From Beta vulgaris subsp. vulgaris (taxonomy: Eukaryota > Streptophyta > Magnoliopsida > Caryophyllales > Amaranthaceae): a DNA stretch of 64,000 bases. The notes beneath the pieces were generated by a model that did no database searches, had not been told where the DNA came from, and worked only from the letters and a program-made list of their open reading frames with translations. A program made the translations under genes and the position numbers. Location: NCBI RefSeq assembly GCF_026745355.1, contig NC_079203.1:36353246-36417245 (forward strand), read 5' to 3'. Each line of letters starts with the position of its first letter. The stretch's first letter is position 1. Of the stretch, positions 11,229-22,495 are shown in pieces.

Positions 11229-11766
11229 GGGATATTCAATTTGGTACCATTGAATTTTTGGCTTTTCTATTTGGTACCATTGTTATTTTAAAATTCCACA
11301 TGATACCACTCTAATTTAATATTAATCTTTATCATACCATTTTTTAAGTAAAATGTTAGTTAATGGTTGAACAAGAATACGATTTTGTTTGGGTTTGCAT
11401 GTTTCTATTTGTAGTTGCAAAAATTTAATAAATTGAGATTTTAGGGTGTCATTTTAACCCTTAAAGCTCTATTTTTCAGTCAAAATTTTCATAAAAATGA
11501 TCATAATATTCTATGTCTTTTTATTGTCAAATATGACCTCAACTTTGACCTTAACGACTAAAACGATTACTAAAACCTTAACGCAAATTAAAACATGTAA
11601 ATCGAAGTAAAACTCTGGCCTATTCTAACTTAAATTAACACTTTACTTAGTTGAATGATATAATAAAGAACAAAATCAAATTATAGTGGTACCACGTAGA
11701 ATATCTGAAAAATAGTGGTACCAAATGGAAAAGCCAAAAGTCCAATGGTACCAAATGGAATATCCC
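11229..11766. mobile_element. Mutator-type MITE with 9-bp target duplication
   Basis: The termini GGGATATTCAATTTGGTACC and its inverse GGTACCAAATGGAATATCCC form inverted repeats of about 70 bp. The 9-bp direct repeat AAAAATTAA flanks the 538-bp element at 11220-11228 and 11767-11775. A 9-bp duplication with long inverted repeats is the hallmark of Mutator-like elements. No transposase is encoded. Confidence 0.85.
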
Positions 11767-11790
11767 AAAAATTAAATATGTTTCTTAAAA

Positions 11791-12868
11791 GGGAAATTCT
11801 ATATGGTGACCCTCAATTTTTTTAATTTCTATTTGGTAGACAATTTTTATCTTTCCTCTATTTGGTAACCCTCTACTTTATTTTTTGTATTTTCTTTGAC
11901 CTTTTTACATTTAAAAATTATTTTTTAAATTAAAATTGATTTTTTAATTAAAAAAAACTGATTTTAAAATAAATAAAAAACTCAAACCTTCCACACACCA
12001 TAACCACCCATCCTACCACCCCCTCTCCTCCCTAGCCAACATCACCCCTTCCCCTTCACGGCTAGCCACCATCACCCCTTTCCCCTTCACTACCGCTGCC
12101 GGACCACCCTCTCCGTCAGCGCGAGGCTTCCTCCCTTGCGCCAACCATAACCCAGGACCCACAAACCCTCCCCGGCCCTCTTTCCTCCCACCCCGACCAG
12201 CCGCCGCACCTCCCTCTCTGTCCTCTGACAAAACCAAAACCCACCACCTTCCACACCATTTTCGACCCTCTCTCTCCTCTGGCGCAAAACCTGTTGCAAT
12301 TTAGGTTCGGATGGGGTGGACGGGTGGTAGAAATGGAAGGGGATAAGTGGGTGCTGGAAATAGGAGGGCTAGAGGTTGGGGGTCTGAAATGGTGTGGAAG
12401 GTGGTGGCCGGGTTTCGGTTTTGTTAGAGGAGAGAAAGGTAGGTGCGGCGGCTGGTCGGGGTGTGTGGGAAAGAGGGTCGGGGTGGGTTCGTGGAAGTTG
12501 GGTTACAGTCGACGGCAAAGGAGGAAGCCTCGGCACCGGGTGAAAGGGTGGTCCGGCGGTGGCAGTGAAGGGGGGAGGGGGTGATGGTGGCTGGTAGTGA
12601 AGGGGGAAGGGGGTGATGGTGGCTAGGGGAGGAGAGGAGGTGGTAGGATGAGTGATTATGGTGGGGGTGGGTTTGGGGTTTTTTTTAATTTCAAAATGAG
12701 TTTTTTGTAATTGAAAAATCAATTTTTTAATTAGAAAATGATTTTAAAATGTTACAAGGTTAAAGAAAATTAAAAAAATAGAGTAGAGCGTTACCAAATA
12801 GAGGAAAGATAAAAATTGTCTACCAACTAGAATTTAAAAAAGTTTAGGGTCACTATATAGAATTTCCC
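11791..12868. mobile_element. Mutator-type fold-back element, ~500-bp hairpin arms
   Basis: The ends GGGAAATTCTATATGGTGAC and GTCACTATATAGAATTTCCC are flanked by a perfect 9-bp repeat, TTCTTAAAA (11782-11790 and 12869-12877). The inverted repeat continues through the GC-rich interior: the CCACCATCACCCC, GCCGGACCACCC and CACCACCTTCCACACC blocks of 12000-12270 have inverse partners at 12380-12660. The whole 1078 bp can therefore fold into one hairpin with a short centre near 12300. Pro/Gly-rich frames inside are by-products of the repeat. The GC-rich core may derive from a captured host sequence. Confidence 0.88.
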
Positions 12869-13080
12869 TTCTTAAAAAAAAAAGTATGTTGTTCTAAAAA
12901 GTGTTGTGTATGTTCTAAAAAGTTAAGTATATTTCCTAAAAAAATGGTTAAGTATGTTGTTCTAAAACGTGTTTGCATATGTTCTAAAAAGTATTTCAAA
13001 TTTTCTAAAAAGTTAAGTTCACAAAAAAATTAAGTATGTTCTAAAAAAAAATTGCATATGTTATAATATTTTTTTTTATA

Positions 13081-13510
13081 TAAAAAATTAAAAAATGAGA
13101 AATCAATGAAACTTGCCATATGAGTAGGTCAAAAATAGAATATGCAATACCATTGATAACTTGACAAACTAGATTGACACAATCAATTCAGGAAATCAAT
13201 TAGAATCTTCAACCAAAAAAAGTTTGCAATATATCATGATAACATAATATTTCATATTTACAAAGTTCAAACAATATAGTTTATTAACATGTATAATTGT
13301 TAAAGAACTATACTAAAGTCGCGAAAAGATATTATTAAATCATCTACCAAATTTTTCAGTGACGGTATTGAACAATTAAAAATCATTCACTTTTAATTTA
13401 AAAAGATAATAACATCTACAAAAGAACCTCAATAATTTAAATACATCACTACCAAAATAATTTTAGATAAAAAATATGTCCACTTGTATATACCTACCTA
13501 AGATTGTCAC
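13081..13510. other. AT-rich stretch without genes
   Basis: I see no reading frame or clear repeat apart from its position just before a Helitron 3' end, which makes it likely to be Helitron interior. Confidence 0.4.
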
Positions 13511-13538
13511 GCACGCATCGCGTGCATATGCAACTAGT
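13511..13538 (+). mobile_element. Helitron 3' terminus (plus strand)
   Basis: A perfect six-pair hairpin (GCACGC, loop ATC, GCGTGC; 13511-13525) is followed by eight bases and CTAG at 13534-13537, then T. This is the textbook rolling-circle transposon 3' end. The Helitron lies to the left. Its 5' TC end and any Rep/helicase gene were not found, so it is non-autonomous. Confidence 0.72.
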
Positions 13539-13544
13539 ATATAT

Positions 13545-13820
13545 ATATATATAGGGGCAAGATCACATGAGAATGCTCCTTACATGAGAAATGAGAATGA
13601 ATATCAACCACACTATTGGATTAGAGTTACAACACTTGTTCATTAGAGTTATACCCCCCTAAAAAAATTTGAGCCAAAAAAAAAAAAATTTTTTTGAGTT
13701 TTTTTTAATATTCTTTTTTGGAGTTACATCACTTTTTCATGAGAGTTACATCATTTATTCATAAGAGTTCTATCATTCTCATTTCTCATATAAGTATGGA
13801 TTCTCATATGAACTCACTTA
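13545..13820. mobile_element. MITE-like element, degenerate inverted repeats
   Basis: CACATGAGAATGCTCC and ACATGAGAAATGAGAATG at the left are matched at the right by CATTCTCATTTCTCATAT and GATTCTCATATGAAC in inverse orientation. The repeats are about 75 percent alike over some 50 bp. No target duplication was resolved. Confidence 0.5.
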
Positions 13821-13831
13821 TTATATATAGG

Positions 13832-14170
13832 ATTGGGTTTTAGTGAGAACCCTCTTATGGTAAGAACCACTAAAAATAAGCAAAAATTTCATAAAACGAG
13901 CTCAAAAAATAAAAAAGATAAGCAAAAGCACAAAATGAGTAGATAACATTAAATATTTTAAAATCGTAAGATGAGCAAAACGTATAATGAGAAAACCGTA
14001 AAATAAGCATAAAAAAGTTAAACGTTGTGAAATGAACATATTAATGTTAGATGAAAAAAAAAAAAAAAAAAAAAAAATATAAAATGAGCAAAAACATTGT
14101 GAAATGAGTAAAATCGTCCTGAAATGAGGAAAAATGTTCGGTTCTCCTCGTTCTCACGTAATGCAAAAGT
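13832..14170. mobile_element. Possible MITE with TTAGTGAGAACC ends
   Basis: TTTTAGTGAGAACC with GGTAAGAACC at the left, and GGTTCTCCTCGTTCTCACG at the right, are weak inverse partners. The interior has repeated AAATGAGCAAAA-like units and an A run at about 14052-14077. Confidence 0.35.
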
Positions 14171-14615
14171 TAAATTGCTAAATTAAATATCTTTTTCATT
14201 TATATAGGTACATCAACTCCTATCTACAAGTACATCAACTCCTCTTTCAATACCCAACTCATTTACTATTCAGGGATAAGAGAGTATAACCCCCCCTAAC
14301 CTGAATGACGATTCGAATCCTAGACATTGCGTAGGAATATAAGATGCATCAGCATTACCATTAACCTTTAACAACGCATATATCCTCCGTCCAAAGCCCC
14401 AAAGGAATATAAAATATAGTTGGGTCATTTGGAGTTATATGAACAGGTTTAATTGCATTGACTGGTTCCAATTTGCAATGTGAAATGGTTGATGCCAAAA
14501 CATGCGATGCCAACTTGTTCGGTAATCGGTAGTAGGAATATTATTTGACTTTGTCTTTATCATTCAACTTTTTATAGTTAATTAGTTAAAGGATACAGTG
14601 AATAACGGAAAATGT
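14171..14615. other. Gene-free stretch
   Basis: There is no supported gene, RNA or repeat. Confidence 0.4.
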
Positions 14616-14779
14616 TTGAGTAACCTTAGGATTGCCAACCCTCTTAGACACATAAGAATAAAATATTAATATGTATGTAATAGATGAGGAGAGAAGAGAT
14701 ATAAAAATAATGTTTTAATGTATTCCTAACCAATAAAAATTCAATAATAAGAGGGTTGGCAACCCTTAGGGTCACTCAA
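14616..14779. mobile_element. Short MITE of 164 bp
   Basis: The ends TTGAGTAACCTTAGGATTG and its inverse partner CCCTTAGGGTCACTCAA extend into GCCAACCCTCTTA / TAAGAGGGTTGGC, giving inverted repeats of about 32 bp with few mismatches around an AT-rich core. Confidence 0.7.
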
Positions 14780-15510
14780 TCAATGTCCGTAAATAACAAT
14801 GAAATAATCATTAATCTGTTACTATTATGCATGCAGGTGAGAATATGGTTGGTCATTTTGGTGACTTTAATAAGTTATCTTCCTCCTTGGCAACTATACT
14901 CTTCTAGAGTTCTAAAGTTGCCCATACATCGATCATCAATCTTGTAACGTGGAAACAACAATAAAAATCGAGATTTTATGGAAGAAAAATGATGATAGGG
15001 TAAATTAATGTGGAAAACCCCCTCCTGAAATAGAAAAAAATAAACTACCAAATTGCATGATTACTTATCACAAAATAATAGATCATATGTTCTCAATTTC
15101 ACAGACTGACTCTTTCTCCAAGCCAGCAAACTTATTAACTCTCATGTGTTTACCCATAATTATTGATTGTCCGTATATCTATATTCTATATCAACCCAAA
15201 TACCATCAGTATTACATCTTGAGATCTCTCACACACCTTCACCGAGTGTATTTTATAATGAGCCTATACAAGCTTCTAAGACTCACCAGTTTCAATCCCT
15301 AAACCAACTTAAAATAAGGAAACTAATAACCTTTCCAATATCAGTACGTAGTATAAGAGTAGAATGTATGTCTTTCTAGCTTCCATAAATAATGCAATTA
15401 ACTAGTAGATATAAAAAATAATAGATTTAAGAATCATACAACTAATAATAAACTATCCTCACGAGTCACGAGCTCACGGTCTATAAAATGTCACGCGCCA
15501 TATAAATCCA
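14780..15510. other. Gene-free stretch
   Basis: The small frames here lack recognisable domains, and I do not call a gene. Confidence 0.4.
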
Positions 15511-15541
15511 ACTAGTTGTTGACCCGAGCGATGCTCCGGAT
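15511..15541 (-). mobile_element. Helitron 3' terminus (minus strand)
   Basis: On the minus strand, the hairpin CCGGAGC, loop ATC, GCTCGGG (six of seven pairs) is followed by TCAACAA and CTAG, then T. The Helitron would run rightwards, into or past the copia element that starts at 15794. Confidence 0.6.
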
Positions 15542-15793
15542 CATTTATCAATGCTAATTTGAAGTTTCCTCCGAGTGTGCCTTTCAATGAAAATATCTTT
15601 AAGTCTAGTTTTCAAATTCACGAAAGTTATTAAATTCTCATAAACACATCAAAAGTTATGTTCGAGTAGACATGACTCCATCTCCATATTTATTCTAATG
15701 ATTTTTCGCTTTGATTTTTTGTTCAAACTTGTACTATAACATATGCATACGATCCTTACGAAATGCACCTTATTTTCAAATGCTAATAATTGT

Positions 15794-17010
15794 TGTTGGA
15801 ATCAAAGCTTGAAAAGCCTTGTCTTCTTTTCAATAAAAGTCCCACATTGCTTGTGGGAGGGAATACTCCCTTGCTTTATATATTCCCTTCTTCCTTATTC
15901 TTATTGAGTTGGTACTTGAGATACTTTTGTGGTTGGATGTCATTCTTCGATTTGGGCTTGCTATTAATATACATGCGCGCGCCACTTAGCCCGGGTCGGA
16001 CCATAGGCCTTGGGCTTTGGAGAATAAACTTAATTTAACTAACTTTTTGGACCCCGGATGGGCGCGTATGTGACTGTTGAAAACTGTAACGTTTTGACCG
16101 TTATAGTATTTATGGCAATCCCTTGATATCCTCCCCGGTTTTATTGTCTTTCGTTTTATGCCTGATTTCTTCCTATAAAATCAGGGCCTTCTGATCAGTT
16201 TAAGACACGTAAAAACATTCTCTTCTTTATCTTCTCTTCTCTTTCTTTTCCTGGGTTCGTGCTAATCTCTGAAGTCTATGCGGTCAGTGGTGGCAATTTA
16301 GGCTGTTGTGTTAACCTTGGGGAGCTTTTCGGCCAGATCGATTACCACCGTTGTTGGGCCGTAATTAGGGGTGAGCACAACCGGATACCTAGTAGAATTT
16401 CATAGACCCGGACCCAGTGGGTATTAAAAATCTGGAATTGGAATTGGTCAAACCGGGTCCTAAATTTTTGGACCCAGACCCGGACCCGGTGGGTACCAGG
16501 TCCATAATTGGGTACCCAGTTGTAAGTTTAAGAACATACTAAGATGGGACAATTGAGCTATAAAATTTTTTAAAAAAATTAAATGGGCCTAAAGGCCTAC
16601 TAAGTACTAACTTTTTACTTAACAATTATTATCATATTACCAATTCTATATGAGTACATGAAAAAAAACCAATTCTAAGTACCGGGTACCCGGAGCTAGA
16701 CCCGCTCCAACCGGGTACCCAAAGCTGGAACCGGTCAAACTGGGTACCCAACAGGTACTGGGTCCGAAAAAATTCTAACCAGAATTGGAACCGGATGCAA
16801 ATGGGTCCAATTTTTTGGACCCAGACCCGGACCCAGTGAGACCGGGATCGGTTCCGGACCCGGCGGGTCCATACCGGGTCCGTGTCTGAGTCTGGGTACC
16901 CGGAATATCTGCTCACCCCTAGCCGTAATTGCTTTCAAGTCAGTGGTCTCCTACCACGGTACAGCCTTGAAATCAGTGTCTCTTTCCATTGCGATTATCA
17001 GTTTCAAACA
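15794..17010 (+). repeat. 5' LTR of the copia element
   Basis: This LTR matches 25069-25710 apart from divergence and a 556-bp hAT MITE with its 8-bp duplication. Without that insertion it is about 650 bp. A degenerate primer-binding site (TTTGAGAGC, cf. the initiator-Met type TATCAGAGC) follows at about 17012. Confidence 0.92.
16366..16921. mobile_element. Non-autonomous hAT element in the 5' LTR
   Basis: Perfect 12-bp inverted repeats TAGGGGTGAGCA / TGCTCACCCCTA are bracketed by an 8-bp duplication GCCGTAAT (16358-16365 and 16922-16929), as expected for hAT. The 3' LTR of the host copia element shows the uninterrupted site. The interior is largely CCGGGT and ACCCGG motifs in both orientations. 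Confidence 0.92.
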
Positions 17011-20000
17011 ATTTGAGAGCAATAAATATATTCGCAATGGCGGATGGTTCAAACAAATCCATGGCTCACCTTTCCAAGCTTGAGTCTCTTGACGGAAATA
17101 ATTACAAATGTTGGGCTAAGAAAATGCTCATGATTTTTGAACAGTTGAACATCGACTATGTTTAGTTCAAGGACTATCCTGCTGCTATTACTGTGACAGG
17201 TGATTCATCCTCTTCTCCTTTTGCTACTGTTATTAAGCAGAATGAGGACGAAATTTTAAAATATGAAAAAGATAATAAAACTGTTCGGTTCACCTCCTTA
17301 ATCTGATGACAAATAATCTGTTTGATTTATTCATGGTGTATAAATCATCTAAGCTGATTTGGGAGGCCCTTGAGAAAAATATGGGGTTGATGATGCTGGG
17401 AAACAAAAATATGTTGTCAGAAAGTGGTTGGCTTTCCAGATGGTTGATGACAAACCTGTCATGCACCAAGTTCATGTCTACGAAAATCTGTGTGCTGATG
17501 TTTTAAATGAAGATATGAAGATTTGCGAAGTTTTTAAAGTGAATGTATTGCTGGAAAAATTTCCCCCTTCCTAGAGAAAGATCCGTAATAATCTGAAACA
17601 TAGGGTAGACTTTCTGTCTCTTCAGGAACTAATTAGTCATATGAGGATTGAAGAGGCAAACCGCATCAAGGACAATCAGGACTCTATTGTTGTTAATGTT
17701 ACCAAAGCTAACCTGGTGGAAACTATAGTTGCTTCATCAGGATCTGATAAGTTTAAGGGTAAAGGTAACAAGGTCAACAATAAAGGTAAGATGCAAGGGA
17801 AATTCAACAAACCTGATGGTAAAATTCAGAAGAGGTTTGTCCTTTGCTATGTATGTGGCAAACCAGATCATAAGGCTTATCAATGTCCTCCACGCCAAGG
17901 TTCTGTTCAAAAGCAAGCATCTCATGCTAACCTTGCTGAATCTGATGATATTGTTGTTGCTGTGGTTGTTAAAGCGAATCTGATCGAGAATAATTCTGAT
18001 TGGATTTTGGACACCGGGGCTTCGAGGCATTTCTGTTCAAACAAGGAGCTTTTCCATGACTTTCAGGATGCTACAGAAGGAGAGTGTGTCTACATGGGCA
18101 ATGCGGCAACTGCTGGAGTGCTTGGACAAGGGAAGGTCACTCTAAAATTTACTTCTGGAAAAATCCTCTCCCTTTCAAATGTCTTGTATGTTCCTACTAT
18201 GCATCGCAACCTAGTGTCTAGTGCCTTGTTAAACAAAGCTGGTTTGAAAATTCTTTTTTTTGAGGCTGACAAGGTAGTAATGATTCGTGGTGGGAAATTT
18301 ATGGGGAAAGGGTATTTCGTGGAGGTTTATTTATTCTTCTGTTGTTTCTTCTGTTGTTCTTGCTATTAATAAAACTGTTTGTGGCTCTGCTTATATTTCC
18401 GAGTCTTTAAATTTATGGCATGGTAGATTAGGGCATGTGAATATTGCTTCTATTAAGAGACTAAGGACCTTAGCTTTAATTCCTAATTTGTCCTCAACAG
18501 AGTTTTCTAAGTGTCCAATTTGTGTTGAAGCAAAATTTACTAAGAAGGCTTGCAAAATCGTGACTCAAAGGACCACACAACTTCTAGAATTGGTTCATAC
18601 GGACTTAGCTGATTTTCAAAACACTAGAAGTAGAGGAGGGAAATTTTGGTACATTTCCTTTGTTGATGATTACTTGAGGTACACTAAGTTATACCTTCTT
18701 AAGGCCAAAAGTGAGGCAGGGGAAGCTTTTATAAAGTATAAGGCCGAAGTAGAAAACCAACTTGATATGAAAATCAAGAGGGTTAGGTCTGATAGGGGGA
18801 GAGAGTATGAGAACAACTCTTTGAATGACCATTTTGAGAAATTGGGTATCATTCATGAACTTAGTGCTACCTATGTACCTCAACAAAATGGTATAGCTGA
18901 ACGAAAAAATAGGTCCTTGAAAAATATGATGAATGCTATGCTTGTAAGTTCTTGTTGCCTGATGAAATGTGGAGGGAAGCAGTTCTTTCAGCCTGTCATG
19001 TTCTTAACCGAGTACCTCACAAAAGGTTAGATAAGACTCCTTATGAACTATGGAAGGGGTATCCTCCGAACTTAAGTTCCCTTAGAGTGTGGGGGATGTC
19101 TAGCTAAAGTTGGGCTGCTTGACTATAAGAAGTCAAACATTGGACCCAAGAATTTTGATGTTGTGTTTATTGGCTATGCTCATGCTGCTTATAGATTCAT
19201 GACTTCGAGCGATAGGTCTATTTTTGAATAAAAAGATGCTGAGTTTTTTGAACATGTTTTTCCTTTGAAAAAGGGTGATATTGCATCTGTGCCTTCTTGT
19301 TCTTCTCTTCCTGTTGATTTATCTACTTGTTCTACGCATGATGTTGTTTTATCTACTAGTGATATTCCTGCTAATTTGACTTTAACTACTTTAGTTGACA
19401 TGCATGCTAGAAGTTCTTCTGCTGTAGATGAGCCTAGGAGAAGTAAAAGACATAGAGTAGCAAAAGACTTTGGTTCTGATTTTGTCACTGCTTTTCTATC
19501 TGATAGTTCTTGTGTTGACTTGTTGAGTGATGAACTAGTTTATGCTTTCATGATAGAAGAGGATCCAAAGACCTTTGAAGAGGCAATGTGATTTCTGGAT
19601 GCTAGTTTTTTTGGAAAGAGGCCATTAAGAGCGAGTTAGATTCCATAGTGTCTAACTCTACTTGGGAGTTAACCGACTCACCTAAGGGGCCAAAGACCAT
19701 AGATAGTAAATGGATCTTTAAAAAGAAGTTGAGACCTGATGGGACTATTGAGAGGTTTAAAGCTAGGCTTGTCATAGGGGCTTTACTCAGAGGAAAGGAC
19801 TAGATTACTTTGACACTTATTCTCTGTGACTAAGATAGCCACCATTAGGACCCTGCTGCTCTTTGCTATTCATGACTTAGTTATACATCAGATGGATGTT
19901 AAGACTGCTTTCCTGAATGGTGACTTAGAGGAGGAGATTTACATGTCTCAACCTGAGGGTTTCGTGGTGCAAGTCAAGAAGATAAAGTGTGAAGTTGAGG

Positions 20001-20342
20001 AAGTCCTTATATGGTCTCAAACAAGACCAAAACAATGGTATGAAAAATTTGAAACTATTTGTGTCAAATGGTTTCATTGTAACAACTCTGATCTGTGTAT
20101 ATTCCAAATTGATAGGATCAGCTTGCGTTATTATATGTCTTTATGTGGATGACATGCTGATTTTTGGTAACAACTTAAAGGTGGTTAATGATACTAAACT
20201 TTTCTTGTCATTAAAGTTTGAGATGAAAGATTTGGGAGAAGCTGATGTGATTTTAGGAGTAAGACTTAAGAAAATCTTCGGTCGCATTTCCCTTAGTCAG
20301 TCTCATTACGTGGAAAAGGTGCTTAAAAAGTTTAATACATTT

Positions 20343-22217
20343 TGTAATACTCCGTATTTTTTAGTAAGTTATTATTTATATTTTTATAAAAGTTCTAGTT
20401 TTTAAAAAGGTTTTATTTACTAAAAAGGCTTATTATTTATTAGAGAGGTTTTTTTAAGAAAGGTTTTGGGTATTTAAAATAAATTTTAGCCCAAATGAAT
20501 TTTGGGCCTAACTTTCCTAAGTTTTATATTCAAGTAGTTTGTTTAAAATTAAAAATATTTTAAAAATCATTTCAAAAAGGTTTGCAAAAAGAAAAGAAAA
20601 AAAAAGATTTAAAGAAAAAGAATTTATAAAAAGAAAAAAAAAAACGCACCGTGCATTATGCACGCTAATGACTAAGGAGTGAAAAAGGTTTGACAAGTTT
20701 GGTTACTTTTTGTTATTCTTTGTTATCTTTTAATTATGTTATCTTATATAATGATGTATTAGGGGATAATTTATATCTTTTCCTAATTTTAGTTGGATAA
20801 GCGTAAATATTAGTTATATCTTATCTAGATTAGTTTATCTTTTTCTCTAAATCTATCTTTTAGTTTCCTATTCCTATTCCAAGTCTACTTATCGAACTAG
20901 TATAAATAGGGGTCTCCACCCATCATATTTTTCACACCAAATTTGAGAAATAAATCTCTTTTCTCAAGTTAAACTCTCTCTCCCTCTTAGCCTACCTTTC
21001 TCTTTCTTCCTAGTACTTATTTATTATTCAAGGTGCGTGTATACGTAGATTTTTAAATGTTATTTACATAGGTAGTATAATGTTTTAGACTTGTTTTTCT
21101 GAATTGAAACATCTGTTTTATGAAGTTGATTTTAAACGTTATGAGTTATTATGAACTTCTTTGAGTTTTTGTATGATCATTAGTAGCTTACAATGAGTTG
21201 ATAGTATGATTTTTAAATTTATTAGTAAAGTCACGTTTAATATGAGATTTCATAGTCTACAATTGGACCTTAGTTGCAACATTGCGTCAGTTTGTTTCTC
21301 CAAGCTAAGGATTGTCAACACCCACGCATGATTAGTCAATTTTTTTTCTTTGTGGTGTTATTTGTTATTAATACAAAATTTATTATTTAATGTATCATTA
21401 AAATTTTTCAAGATGATTTCATGAGCAAATATTTTATTTATGCCTTTATATGGCTAAGTTTATAAGAATTATTATTCTTTTTAAAGGAGGATTATTTCAG
21501 AAGGATTTTTATTAGTTATATGATCTTTTATGATCACAATTTATAAAGAGGCCACGGCTTGTTATTTATTAGCAAGAACGGTAGCTATTATATTATTTAC
21601 CCATGTACTTTTTGTATAAGTCATGTGGACAAGGTAGTTCCCCTCGTAATAGACTCAGTAAGGAATACTAAACTTGGGGCGTGTGCACACTTTAGGCAAG
21701 GTACCTAGGCAAGGAAAAAGGATTTTTATCAAGGTTATATATTTTATATTATATAAGTATTATCAAGTATCCAGAAAGGTTTTTTGAAATTAAATATTTC
21801 AAAAGTTTAATTAGATAAAGTGTTTAATATTCCGCATATACATGTACTCAGTAATTTTTACTGACACGCTTTTGTTTTGTTTTGTTTTGTTTTATGGCTT
21901 TGTCCCTGTGATGACCCTTTTGGTGAGCAGATTTACAGGTTGATGCATACTTCATATGGGGGAGCTAGTGAGAAATCATAATTAGTCAAGGAGTTGTTAT
22001 TTTATTGTCTTTATTTCCATTGTTATATAATTGTACAATAAAGTTTATATTTATAAAGAGAAGTTAGTTCAGTTATTCCGCTGCATTAGTTTAAAGTTCA
22101 GTTAGTAGTTAGTATTAAAGCCTTTAACGTTATCACGTGGCGGTAATACTCTCAAGTTTCTCAAGGAGTTTTATAATAAAATATCTTTTCCAAAGAGAGA
22201 AATTTGGGGGTGTTATA
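20343..22217. mobile_element. Solo LTR (1.9 kb) inserted in the copia RT domain
   Basis: The insert begins TGTAATACTCCGTA and ends GGGGGTGTTATA, and it is bracketed by a perfect 5-bp duplication CATTT (20338-20342 and 22218-22222). The flanking copia frame reads through when the insert is ignored. There is a TATA box (TATAAATAGG, 20901) and a CT-rich leader, but no gag or pol. It is therefore read as a solo LTR left by LTR-LTR recombination, probably gypsy-type given the TGTAATAC...GTGTTA ends. The last bases TA in place of CA look like a C-to-T change. Confidence 0.85.
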
Positions 22218-22495
22218 CATTTGATGTTGTTTCAGTGAGTTATCCCTATGATTCTAGTATTCATTTGACCAAGAACTTAGGTGAAAGTGTCTCTCAAAAT
22301 GAATATGCGAAAGTCATAGGTAGTTTGATGTACCTCATAAACTATACTCGACCTGACATAGTTTATGCAGTGAGTAGACTGAGTCGATATACTCATAACC
22401 CTAGTAATGAACATTTTAATGCTCTTCATCGTCTTCTCAGATACCTAAGAGGAACTGTTGATTTATGTCTGCATTACTCTAAATTTCCTGATGTT

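Larger units (their letters stand above)
10508..13080. repeat. AT-rich inverted array of TTTAGAACA-type motifs, invaded by two MITEs
   Basis: From about 10510 to 11090 the motif TTTAGAACA occurs about a dozen times in forward orientation. From about 11090 onwards the inverse, TGTTCTAAAAA, predominates up to about 13080. The layout is that of a long, decayed inverted repeat. Two Mutator-type MITEs (11229-11766 and 11791-12868) lie in the inverse half. No coding sequence is present. The array may belong to the Helitron that ends at 13537, but that link is an inference. Confidence 0.6.

Noticed and set aside
12013..12722. Gly/Arg-rich and Pro-rich frames on both strands
   Set aside because: They mirror each other because the region is a long inverted repeat. 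There is no start context or domain.
20343..22217. Treating this insert as a full retrotransposon or gene
   Set aside because: It has LTR-like ends and a promoter but no coding sequence, and one LTR only, so a solo LTR is the simpler reading.
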